In this document: positions 46,930 to 58,211 of the stretch, piece after piece | Numbering within the stretch: position 1 is the stretch's first letter | How the letters are laid out: every line of letters starts with the position of its first letter | Source of the DNA: Abelmoschus esculentus | Taxonomy: Eukaryota; Streptophyta; Magnoliopsida; Malvales; Malvaceae | Assembly (NCBI GenBank): GCA_035048815.1 | Contig: JAUCBN010000020.1 | Location: 7,385,501-7,449,500 of the forward strand | Length of the DNA stretch: 64,000 nt | Reading direction: 5' to 3' | Notes under the pieces: model-generated | Told to the model about the DNA's origin: nothing | The model's input: the letters and a program-made list of their open reading frames with translations, nothing else | The model's database searches: none | Translations under genes and position numbers: made by a program

Positions 46930-49109
46930 ACATCAAATAATTAATGATACTCATATTATTGTATTATTCTATATAAATTTAAATTTTATTATTTTCTACG
47001 TATATAACATCTCTTTATTGAATAAACAAATAAATAATTATAATTTATTTTTATATAATATTTAATTTATTCATTTTTTTTTGTTATTCTTAAATATCTT
47101 TTATCTTAATTTCTGGTTTATGGTATCACAATGTAAAATAATTTTAAAACTTATAACAAATGATTATTTTTATATGAGCCAACGGAATGTTGAATTAAAT
47201 TTATTTGTTAATAAATTAATCTATAAATTTATATATCAATGAAAAATTATGAAATAATAGTATTTTATTAATAAAATTTTAAATATATTAATAATTGTTT
47301 TAATAAGAAACCTTATATAATAAGAAAACAAAATCCGTTAAAAACGACAAACCCTAAACAGAATATGCTCTAACAAATCCCCGAGCTCAAGCAACCTGAA
47401 GTGATCCCTCCCCTACAAGCAGACTACGTGTCAACTGATAGAGACAGGTCTAATTCCAGTTTTACACCCGAAGTAGGAATGTCACTCCTCTTCCAAAATA
47501 ATCCAGAGCATAACTGATCAATATCGAATTGGTTTAACCAATCTGGTTTGCCGCAGAAGATGTTTGCAACCAATATCGAATTGGTTTAACCGGTTGAGAC
47601 GATAGATTCTTTAATTAAGATAACAAATTCATACCTTGATCTTGTGAAGAAAAAAATTAAGTTGAGAAAGTTGTTTTTTTCTACAAAATTTGATACAAAA
47701 TAATTGATTAATAAATCGAATATTACTTTCTTTGTACTATAAAAATCGTTCATTATTGATTTTTTTATCAAATTTTTCAATTTTAACTCATAATTATTTA
47801 AAATTTATTATTGATAAAAATAAAAAAATATATATTTTAGAAACATTTTATCATTTTTTTAAATATACATATTATAAAATTAATTATTTAAAATATTTAA
47901 TATAATTAAGGTTAAACTTTAAAAATTAATATAAATAAGTGGAATGGAGGTAGTAGTAATTAAAAAAAATATTTGCAGATTTGGTATTTGACTTGGGGAG
48001 ATGTGGGTCATGAATGGTATGAACTCTGAAGTTGAAGCAATGGTTACGGCCTACAGAAAATCAATACTGGGGGAAATATGGTGCTAGAATCTGATTCAAA
48101 GGTTAATGTTGAAGATTGTCAGAACCAGTCAGCCAACAGAAACGGGAAAACTCCACCTGGTATTGCCTGTGCTTTAACTTTAAATAAATCTGATTTACAT
48201 TTCTATATTTAATAGAATCTGATTTAAATGAATCGATAAATAAATCATAATTATATAAAAATCAAAGAAATATAAATTACAATTCTATATTTAATGGTCG
48301 GTGAAATGCAGAGTTTGTACTGTTCGGTATTTACATTTCTCCTTGAAAAATTCAAACCTTATATAAATGATTACAACGCCAAGAAAACCTTTGCCGTCCA
48401 ACCAACTTCATCTCAAAATTTCTTTCTTTATATTTTAATTTTCCTTTTTCATGCTATCAGTCAAAGCGGCGGTGTTTTCTCTGTTCATTTGGATACTTTG
48501 AATGATGTGTGCTCTGTTCAGTAGGATAAATACAATAAGAATGTTTACACTAACAAATATCTATAGTTTTAAGATCCATTAATCAATTGTTATAATATAC
48601 AAATAGACAAACTAATAACTAAAATAATTTAGACACGAATCAAAATATCTGTAGATGAACTTAAATCGTCAACATTTATATCATATTATGCAATGTTTTA
48701 AAACATGAAGCTTGTGTGATTCAAAGTTTTGGTCTCAATGATACGTGTTTATTGCCCATTCCAAAAGATTGGGGGGAGATGGGATTGAAGGGCTAAGAAA
48801 ATAGGGTTACGTCTTGTTTGTGCATGCTTTTTTATTGAGATAAACGTGATTGTAAAACATCGATATTCTTCATGCAACACCAGCGAGATTTGAATCGGGA
48901 GGAACATCTTATGCACCGACTCTATACAAATTTAATTTAAAATTTACAAATTTGATTTAAGATTTAAGAATTTATAATTTATGGTTAAAGCTTAAAATTT
49001 AACTTTTAAGATCAAAAATTTAAAGTTTAGTTAGTAAAGTTGGATTAGGCATAATTATGGGGAAAAAAAGAGCTTTCCATTAACCCTCAATTTAGTTAAT
49101 TATTCGGAC
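46930..49109. other. Gene-free stretch
   Basis: AT-rich. The parts at 47340-47580 (with CAATATCGAATTGGTTTAAC repeated at 47518-47537 and 47571-47590) and 48000-48180 are less AT-rich and may be old gene or element remnants, but I see no convincing coding frame. The frame at 48294-48524 has no family features. Confidence 0.5.
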
Positions 49110-50022
49110 TAGGGATAGCAACGGGTCGGATTTGGATCGGATCCAGCTAGATCCAGATCCAGATCCATTTTTACATCATGGATCCAGATCCGCCCCAGAT
49201 CTGCGGGTCTAGAAAATTGAGACCCAGATCCAGATCCAATGGATCTTACGGATCCGGGTCTAAAACGGGTCCAAAACTGATCTATTAAAAAATGACTATT
49301 CGACTATTTTTAACGTAATAAAACTATCATTAATTAATTTCACATTACAACTTAATTAACTAGTATCATGATAAAAAAAAATGATAAATTAAAATCTTAA
49401 AAAACTCAAAAATTACCCAAATATCTTTTGAATAACACAAATATTAAGAAATATAGATCATAAAATATTTCACTATCATAAACCGAGTATCATACTTTTA
49501 TTTTTTTAGAGTATTAGTCTTCATCACTACTTAAATCATAAACATCCTAAAACAAACAAGAAACTACCAACTAAAGAGAAAAAAAATGTTCTATGAAAAT
49601 AATATTTGTGAAATTTAAATATTAATATTAAGGTTATGTAATATATTAACTTTCTTATATAACTTGTCAATGATATTCACCATTTTCGCATCATCATCAC
49701 AATCTTCATTAATAGTAGAATAAACATGTATTCTTTCAAAAAGTCTCTTTTTCATAAATAAATAAAAATTATATTAGAAAATAATGTGAAATATAAAACC
49801 TACTATTATATATATTAAAACTAAAGGTGAGTTTTTTAATAAATAGGTAAACGAATTCGGGTCTAGGTTCGGGTCTTAAATGTCAGATCTAGATCCGTAT
49901 TTTAATCAAAAGATCCAGATCCAACCCAAATCCATCGGGTCTAAAATTTTAGGATCCAAACCCTGTAAAACAGATCTGAATCTACGGATTCGGGTCGGAT
50001 CCAAGATCCATTGCCATCCCTA
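49110..50022. mobile_element. Non-autonomous hAT transposon (913 bp)
   Basis: Inverted ends TAGGGATAGCAACGG and CCATTGCCATCCCTA, with an exact 8-bp duplication ATTCGGAC (49102-49109 and 50023-50030). Both subterminal zones (49135-49265 and 49860-50010) are dense in GGATCCAGATCC-like motifs, likely transposase binding sites by analogy with Ac/Ds. No transposase gene. Confidence 0.9.
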
Positions 50023-50685
50023 ATTCGGACATTGTGAACAGAACAAGATGAATTGGACGGTAACTCTCATAAAGATATTTGTAGTACACCAACTTTAGAT
50101 TAATTGATAAAATAATAAAACATTAGATTAAACAACAAAAATGAATAATTGGCCCGAACAATAATGTATAAACTGTTTATAATCACAAATTTAAAAATTA
50201 CAATTACTCAAATCGAACTATATTTAACTTTTTTGTTTCATTTATAATTAATTCCATTTTTTTATGATATAAAAAAGCATTTTATACTTAAAATAATAAA
50301 ATCTTTAAAATATTTTATATAAATTATTAAAATATTTTATACTTAAAACTTTTCCGTATGATGTTTAAGAGTAATAAACGATTAATTCCCCTTTGACATC
50401 GTTTTTCCTTTAGCTTTTGCTCGAAAATGTAATTTTGGGTTACAAGTAATGTTAAATACTTTATTTTTAGAGGTAAAAATCACTTAAAAAGTAATTTTTC
50501 TTACCAAATATCAAAAGCTTTTTGGGTGGAAAATCATTTTTGGATATGAAATTATTTTTTATCCTTAATTATTAACATTAATATATTAAATATAATAATT
50601 ATTATATTAAATTAATATTTTAATAATAAATACAACAATTCTAAATATATTAAATATTATAATTATTAAAATAATATTAAAATAT
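50023..50685. other. Gene-free AT-rich stretch
   Basis: No coding sequence or clear repeat boundary. Confidence 0.5.
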
Positions 50686-50917
50686 TGTGAATAAAATAAA
50701 GAATAAGAACAAAATAGATGAACAAAGATGAGAGATAGAAAAAAGAGACTTGTATTATATTCTCAAAATAGGGTATACAATGCTTTCTCTAAAAGTCTAT
50801 AGTTATAGGCATATGATGAAAGTCCTAATTCTAATGAGAATTAAACTCTAATAATAAAGTACATTAAAATATTATTTAATATCTGAATATCTACCATAAA
50901 TAAAGATATTAATAACA
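50686..50917 (-). repeat. 3' LTR of copia element M
   Basis: A 232-bp LTR reading TGTTATTAATATC... to ...TTATTCACA on the minus strand. A short purine-rich tract (CCAAGGGG, 50918-50925) lies just upstream of it in that sense. It is homologous to the plus-strand LTR at 39351. Since pol of the same strand lies to the right at 61530-62649, this is the 3' LTR. Confidence 0.8.
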
Positions 50918-51094
50918 CCCCTTGGATATCCATAAAGATAATATATCTCGTTAAAACATTACTAAGATAAAAACCCTATAGGAAAATAATTCTTAGTGAC
51001 GGAAAAAGAGCATACATCTTTGATACGCATAACATATTGTCTCATTAAAAACCTTACTAGGAACACCTATTGAGACAAAATCTCAGTTAAGGGG
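50918..51094 (-). mobile_element. Copia element M, segment between pol end and 3' LTR
   Basis: Non-coding segment continuous with 61515 once the 51095-61509 insertion and one AGGGG copy are removed. Confidence 0.7.
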
Positions 51095-54000
51095 TGTAAT
51101 AACCATTTTGTCCGGGGTTTGAACTAAACCCTAAACCGAAACCCTAAACCTTAAACCCTAAACCGACCTCCTATCCCTAAACCAAAACCCTAAACCATAT
51201 TATTATATTAATATATTAAATAAATAAATAAACCATAAATCATAATCAAAAAATTATTATTATCACTAATCCAAAAGTCAAAAAATATTATACATAATAA
51301 AAAGTCCATTTATAAAACATTTATACAAAAATCTGTCAGGCCTGAACCACTAACCCAAATAAATCAAAACCCATTTATACTACCCCAACCAGCAGCCCAC
51401 TTACCAAATACCCAATAACCAATTACAATTACCAAACCGGTTACCCAATACACCAAACCCGAATACCCGGTCCTTAACCCGGATACCAACCCGACTATTT
51501 GAATGCCCCCAATGACTCTTTGAATTTTGGAAATTCCAGAAGCTTCTAGGACTGTGACCATAAAATGACCATCAACCGTTCAACTTCCTAGCGAATCTTT
51601 TGTCCCCATCCGATCAACAATCACCAGAGATCCAAGTTAGCCAGCCAGCCACGATAGCGCCATGAAAATAACCACTGCCACGCCAGCCCTTCCTTCTCTA
51701 TTGCAGATCCATCCAAGAAAAGTGGTCCCTCTCGATCGTACAACGCAGCACCATACCAAGACAAAACAAAAGGACGAAATCAACAAGGAATTACCAATAT
51801 TTATTCTTTTTTATCAGAAAAAAAAATCCATGTAATGTTGGCTATAAAGCCCCAAAACCAGAACAATGTAAGGGGACAGGATTTTACCAACTATCGATGA
51901 AAACACAAATTTAGAGCTCTTTTTTGTGTTGAATAGAAAAATATTTTAGGGTTTTTGTTTTTACCTTCGAATCGGAGGCCGGTTCCCGTCGCCGGCATTG
52001 TTTCCTCATCTCTTTCCTTCGATCTCTCCAAATCGTCTCCCCTTTTCTTTGATCTATAGATTTGGGGTTTCGATCGGTTTTCAAAAAGAGAAAATAAAGG
52101 GGCTTTGATCTTGTTTTTTCGGTTTATTGAGTAAAAATGAGATTTTATTTTCGGATCTGGTTTTCAAAATAAAAAGAAGATTTTTTTGGCTTTGCTGGCC
52201 ACCGCTAACGGTGGCCGTGACGGCTGCCGAATTCTGGAAAGGGTTAGGTTTCTTCAGAGCTTTTAAACTCTGTTTCATTCTGAGTGCTTCAACAAATGAA
52301 GTCTGCTGAGGAAGATTATGGCCATTTGGCCTATAAATTTTATTGATTTGTTTGTTTTTCAAAACTACGTCGTTTTACGACGTCTAAGGATCCACGCGGT
52401 GACCCGACCCAGGGAAGGATCCGCGTGTTTTTGGTTTTGGGGTTAATTGCTAGACTAGTCCCTTAACTATCTTGTCTATTCGACTTCAGCTCTGGGTTGA
52501 TTCCCATGTTGATCCCTTTTCTTTTATTCCATTTTCAAATCGGTCATGGGTTAATCATGTTTTTAGTCCCCGAATCATTTTTTCCTCTTTATTTTCACCC
52601 TAATTTTATTTCTTTTCTTTTTTACTGTTTATTTTGAATATTTATTAAATTTTATCTGATTATCCTGTAATTAATTACATTATTTCCTATTAAAATTTGA
52701 TTGTTTTATATTTCCCTTTTATTTCATTTATTTGATTGATTTTACTTACCTCTTTAAATAGCTTTTATTAGTTTTTATTTCCTTTTTTAAATGTCGTGTA
52801 AAGGAGCAAGAATCGCTTTGTTTTTTAGTGTGAATCTAATGAATTTAATTTTTTTACCCATCTTTAAATAATATTTATTAATTTTGATTTTCATTATTTT
52901 TTTGAAATTTTAGATTTCCATTCTTTACTACGTATATAAAAGGGAGTAATTTTTATTGCTTCTTTCCTTATTTTCTTTACATTTGACAATTACATATTAT
53001 CATATATTAAATTTATTTATTCATTTGTAAAGTCCACACAATATATACTTATGGTATTTTTAAACTTTATATTTTTAATATTATATTATTTATATCTTAT
53101 ATCATTTAATATACCATTGTCTTGTTTCCATCATTTCGATTAATTATATATTATTTATTTTTTTAATTATTTTCTTTCCAACCGTTGTTTTATTGTTTAA
53201 TTTTCCCATAATAATTTCTCTTACTTTATTATAATACTTAGTGACCATTAATGTCGTGTATTAATTATTATAATATATATATATGTTATAATGTCATACG
53301 TTTATTTGTTACTTTGTTTATATTTATTATATTTTACTATGTATGTATTATTAAATATACAATTATGCTATATATTATAATAATATTATATAGGTATATA
53401 CTATTATTATTTACGTTATGTATGCTAATCTTATATTATTGTTTTTATTATATATTATTATATTAATATTTATTTATATTTATGTATTTATAGTATTATA
53501 TTATTTATTCATTCGATCGGCTTCACGGTGACCCGCAACGAGGAATGATCCGTATTATTTATAGCCCGTTTAGTGTAAATAACTAACTCCTAACTTTTAA
53601 TTTCTCGCATTTATTTTTCTTGCATTTTATTTTATCGCATTTTAATTTCTCGCAATTTATTTTTTTTTGTATCTAACATCTAACATTTAATTTACGCACT
53701 TTACTTTATCGCATTTACATTCTCGTATTTAATTTCTCGCATTTATTTTTCCCGTATATATCTTGTTGTAATTTATTTTGTGCACTTTATTTTCCGCATT
53801 ATTTTATTTATGCTTGTAAATATCCGTACATTCGAATCATTTATTCAACATTTGTCACACCTCATTAATCAATGAATCGAATAATTAAGTCTTTATTCGG
53901 TCTTAACGGGCCCATGTTCCAACGTATTGGTGGTGGTGTATGCGTTGCCTTCGGATAAAGATACGGTAAAATTAAAATATATTTACATTCTTAAATGGAT

Positions 54001-54406
54001 AATAAATTAATAAAAATTTGAACTTGCAAATTTCCAATTCGGGCAACTATATTCGATTAGGTACCAATTTTTGGGCGGTGTGGGGTATTTTTATATCCCA
54101 TCCGTAACCGATTCCCGAACCCATTTTTAAAGAATCTCTGGTTTTACGATGTCCGATCTACCAAAGTGATCGGTGGCGACTCCAGTCTTTTTTAAAAATA
54201 AATTCACAATTCTTTTTATTTCAAACCTTAATTTTAAAATAAAATCCCCATTTTCCCCAATTCACCAATTTTGAGCCCTAACTTTAAACCTAGTCCCAAT
54301 TTTCAAAATTACCAAATTTTAACCTAATTCCGATTCTTTAAACATGTTCCTAATTTTTATAAAAATTAAACAAAAGGTTTTTTTTAACGATGGAAGGGTC
54401 GTTACA
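51095..54406 (+). repeat. 5' LTR of element L (3312 bp)
   Basis: TGTAATAACC to GGGTCGTTACA. Begins with degenerate CCCTAAA units. Includes GC-rich stretches (51600-52450) followed by a very AT-rich part (52800-53500). Frames at 51364-51561, 52081-52362 and 53251-53466 recur in the other LTR and are not genes. Confidence 0.93.
51121..51198 (+). repeat. Telomere-like CCCTAAA units inside the LTR
   Basis: Several CCCTAAA(C) units with interruptions. The same block is present in the 3' LTR at 58243-58294, so it is part of the element, not a chromosome-end relic. Confidence 0.8.
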
Positions 54407-54408
54407 GT

Positions 54409-54428
54409 TGGCGACTCCGCTGGGGACC
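54409..54428 (+). other. Primer binding site of element L
   Basis: TGGCGACTCCGCTGGGGACC, two bases after the LTR end. A decayed version occurs at 14930. Priming tRNA not assigned. Confidence 0.7.
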
Positions 54429-55420
54429 AATTTTGTTTTTACAAAAAAGAGAGTCAAGCCTTGGGACGAATATTTTTGCCCTAATTGGAAAATGCAAGTT
54501 CATTTTGGAATTAATTTAGTATCTTTTTACGAATGCGAATTTATTTTAAAATTTGACATATAAACTCGTCCGTCTAGGTTGGGGGAAAATGCTAGCGCTT
54601 TCGTGTAGATATTGTTCCTCCGTAGGGGCCTAGTAAGTACCTTCGGGGCTCGACTACCCTATGTTTTTGTGGGAATATTGTTTCCCTGTATGGACATAGC
54701 GAAAGGGTCCCCTCGAATTGAACTCGATTGAGATGAGCCTATAATGGGTGATGATCGAGGGCCTTGCTACCCTTAGTAAGGGACAACGAGGACAATTCGA
54801 GTACCCCTTTAGCACCAAAATTGCATGTAGAGAATCTAAGTAACCCACCCTTTAGAGCCATGCGGTAATCCTAGAAATTAGAATATCATGTGATTAGGGT
54901 TTATCTTTGTGCTATGACATGTCAGGTTTATTTTTGTCATTTATTTGTAAATATTTATTATACACTAACCATTTTTTCTCTTGTGACATTTTGTTTCACA
55001 ACATCATTTAGTGTCCAGTTTCATCACATCATCATATTTCTCATCACATTGTATCATTCGCACAATAATTCTGTCACACAAGCATGTAGTATAAGTTACA
55101 TCATTCACATAATAATTCTCTTCATCATTAATTGCATGATAATTGCACCTTATATTATCCACATCCATTTACATCGTCTTAACAATTAACATACATGAAT
55201 ATAATAATCACATGCATAAGCATTCAATCATAACTTCATTTGTTCATATCATATTTACAGCATATTTACATTAATGTTTGTATATTAGCATTTTATTTAG
55301 GGGCATGCATGATCCCTCATTATTAATAAAAGTGATGCCTCAACCGGTATACAACGACGAGCCTTATCAGCAAGCCTAATAGCCAAGATCTACAAACAGT
55401 GAAAGCAGTCACGCATTTGG

Positions 55421-56949
55421 GGGCACCCCAGGTAAGTAAAAAAATCAAATCAAAATTAAATAATTTGACCTAAGGCTATGTCTTCAAGGATTAAATGAAA
55501 AGATGCTTTTTGTGAGCCCCGTATATCAATTGCATAAGGAACATCGATTTTGACCGAAGATTGGTTCCAAACAACCCGTGTCTAATTGAACTTTTAAGTT
55601 GATGAGATTACGAATATGTGACTCGTATTTCATTAAGAACCACATAAATCGAAAAAAAATAAAAAAAAGAAGGAAAAGAAAAAAGAAAAAGAAAAAGAAG
55701 AAAATTTGAAATATTACATTCAAAGCCTAATATGCCTTAATCAAAAACACTCCAATGTTCGAAACCTGGTAATAAGTTTTTTCGAATAAGAGTGTGGAAC
55801 TTTTGGGGCACTCCGCTGAAGCTCATTTTAATCGAATACCTTTCGCTTCATGAGTGATGGTAATATTTTTAAAGTCATAACAATGCCGAATAACTCGAGA
55901 ATTTGTTGTTTGCTCCATCATTTGTTTCGAGCCAAAGGAATGTGATGAATTGAATTCCCCAAACAAAAATGAAAATTGAATCGACCAAAAATAAGTGGTC
56001 TTGAATCAAAGAAACAAAATGCACTTTACATATTTAAACATCAATTCAGCTTTCAAGGTCTCCTAGACATAGAATTTGTTTGGGGCAATCCCCGGTAAGT
56101 TTTTCTCAGTGTTTTGTTTGTGCACTTGATATTCGGGGCACTCAATCTAGCTCAATATATTTGTAACCCGAGAAAGAAAAAAAATTATTTTTAATAAGCA
56201 TCACACATTCACAAAATCCAAAAAGTATAGGGACCAACAATAAGGGTGCCTTTCCATTTTGCCTACAAGGCTCATCAGTCGACCTTCACCAAGAAAGGTA
56301 ACAATTCGAAAGAAGACGTTCAAACCCACAAAAGGTTGGGGCATCATCAAAAAAATAAAATACAATCAATAAAAAAACAGCATCAGTGTATATCATCTTT
56401 GCATGCATTACATCACTATCACACATCAAATGCACAATAGCATATCTATTTTTATCACATATCATTCATGACTCATGTCATCCTTCTCATTGTCATGCAT
56501 TTGCATTATGCATACATCATCTAGACATAGGACACCCCCATCATTGCATGCTCTTCATAGTAGCATCACATTTAAATGCATACATCATGTATCAACATCT
56601 CATATACTCATGGCCCACTGCATTGCATGCCATTCATATCAACATTATCACACTCATGCATCACATACTAAGTCATAAACTACCATGCATCGCATTGCAT
56701 CATACCGTACATCAAGTTAGGTGCACCATGCATCAACTTTAAATAAAAGAAATAATAGGTTCTAGACAAAGCTCTAAACCAGGAAGATCAAATTGATGAA
56801 TACTCATCAAGAAGGAAGTCAGAACCACAAAAGAGTTGAAACCTCAAAATGGAGGACAACCATGCCAAAAAATGACAAAACAAAGGAAGTAAAAAAATGC
56901 AATTTTAAATGAACAATTATTAACCATGGATTTCTCTTTTCTTTTCAGG
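55421..56949 (+). other. Splice-like signals in interior of element L
   Basis: Two donor-like sites, CAG/GTAAGT at 55431/55432 and CCG/GTAAGT at 56094/56095, each directly follow a small GGGGCA...CCCC inverted repeat. A strong pyrimidine tract and AG (TTCTCTTTTCTTTTCAG, ending 56948) lies just before the minisatellite. These could define an intron in the element's RNA; there is no transcript evidence here. Confidence 0.35.
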
Positions 56950-57001
56950 TCTTGTCTCATCGTCAACGGTGCAACAGACTAAACAATACCAAAAAAATGG
57001 T

Positions 57002-57770
57002 CATGCCTCTTCGTCGGAGTCGTAGCTTGACCACCCAAAAATATCAGACCATGCCTCTTCGTCGGAGTCGTAGCTTGGTCCCACATAAACGATCTTGCCT
57101 CTTCGTTAGAGTCGTAGCTTGATTACCCACAAAAAACCGGTCATGCCTCTTCGTCGGAGTCGTAGCTTGACCACCCAAAAATATCGGACCATGCCTCTTC
57201 ATCGGAGTCGTAGCTTGGTCCCACATAAATGATCATGCCTCTTCTTCAGAGTCGTAGCTTGATCACCTCGGTCATGCCTCTTCGTCAGAGTCGTAGCTTG
57301 ACCACCCCAAACCCGATCATGCCTCTTCGTCAGAGTCGTAGCTTGATCACCCCGGTCATGCCTCTTCGTCAGAGTCGTAGCTTGACCACCTCTAACATCT
57401 CGATCATGCCTCTTCGTCAGAGTCATAGTTTGATCACCCCTAACACCTCTGTCATGCCTCTTCGTCGGAGTCGTAGCTTGACCACTCCTAACATCCCGAT
57501 CATGCCTCTTCGTCAGAGTCGTAGCTTGATCATCAATAACATCTCGATAATGCCTCTTTGTCAGAGTCATAGCTTGATCATCACTAACATCTCGATCATG
57601 CCTCTTCGTCAGAGTCGTAGCTTGATCAACACTAACTTCCTGGTCATGCCTCTTCGTCGGAGTCGTAGCTTGACCACCACAATCATCCATCATGCCATTC
57701 CTCTTCGTCAGAGTCGTAGCTTGACCCAACCAGCAGATCTTGTCTCGTCGTCGGAGGCATAGTAGATCAC
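57002..57770. repeat. Minisatellite of 16-17 units, mostly 48 bp, open on both strands
   Basis: Units contain CATGCCTCTTCGTCRGAGTC followed by GTAGCTTGAYCAC. Unit lengths are 48, 44, 48, 48, 44, 39, 45, 39, then mostly 48, with a last larger one. From about 57234 every unit length is a multiple of three, giving a 177-codon plus-strand frame (57229-57762, repeating MPLRQSRSLxT) and a 191-codon minus-strand frame (57199-57774, repeating QATTLTKRHDRD). I recognise neither peptide. Dual openness may be a by-product of the unit sequence. Confidence 0.9.
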
Positions 57771-58198
57771 CCATATCAAAACTTTTCTCTTTACTCTTAT
57801 CTTTTAAATTTTTGCATCTTTAAATAAATACATGGTTACTGTGTTCTGAAACATTTTTTTTATTCGTGCAAGTTTTGTCTTTCAATGAAACGAAGAGATG
57901 AACAAATCAATCGAACCTTGACACTCCATCGGTGGTGTAGCAGGTCAAATAGACGAGTTTATTTCTCAAACAAACTGAAATATGAGCCAGTGCGAGTGTG
58001 AAGAAATTGAGATGTTGGTGCTATTATGTGACAAGGAGTGGAAGAATTGATAAGATAATAGTGGCTTAACGTGTTTGTTGCTGGTAGAGCATGTCCAAGT
58101 TGAAAAGGAAGAATCGTGGCGAAGACCGAATTGAAGTTGGACCGAACAAAAATGGTCATCTTATTTCTTTGTTCAGTCATTGTTTCACAACGACAAAC

Positions 58199-58211
58199 AA
58201 AGAGGGGAAGC
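58199..58211 (+). other. Polypurine tract of element L
   Basis: AAGAGGGGAAGC lies immediately before the 3' LTR and would prime plus-strand DNA synthesis. Confidence 0.75.

Noticed and set aside
51121..51198. Possible chromosome-end or fusion scar from CCCTAAA repeats
   Set aside because: The same block is at the start of the 3' LTR at 58243, so it belongs to the transposon.
52081..52362. 93-codon minus-strand frame, repeated in shorter form at 59179-59379
   Set aside because: Both are the same part of the two LTRs of element L; the shorter copy has been changed by indels and neither has a recognised domain.
53251..53466. 71-codon Tyr/Ile-rich frame repeated at 60355-60570
   Set aside because: Product of AT-rich TATTATA sequence in both LTRs of element L; no membrane-protein family recognised.
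56246..56742. His-rich open frames that could suggest a metal-binding protein
   Set aside because: They come from CATCAC/TGCAT-rich non-coding sequence of the LARD interior, with overlapping frames all equally His-rich.
57002..57770. Possible CRISPR array because of regularly spaced repeats
   Set aside because: The repeats are directly abutting degenerate units with no unique spacers, in a plant retrotransposon.
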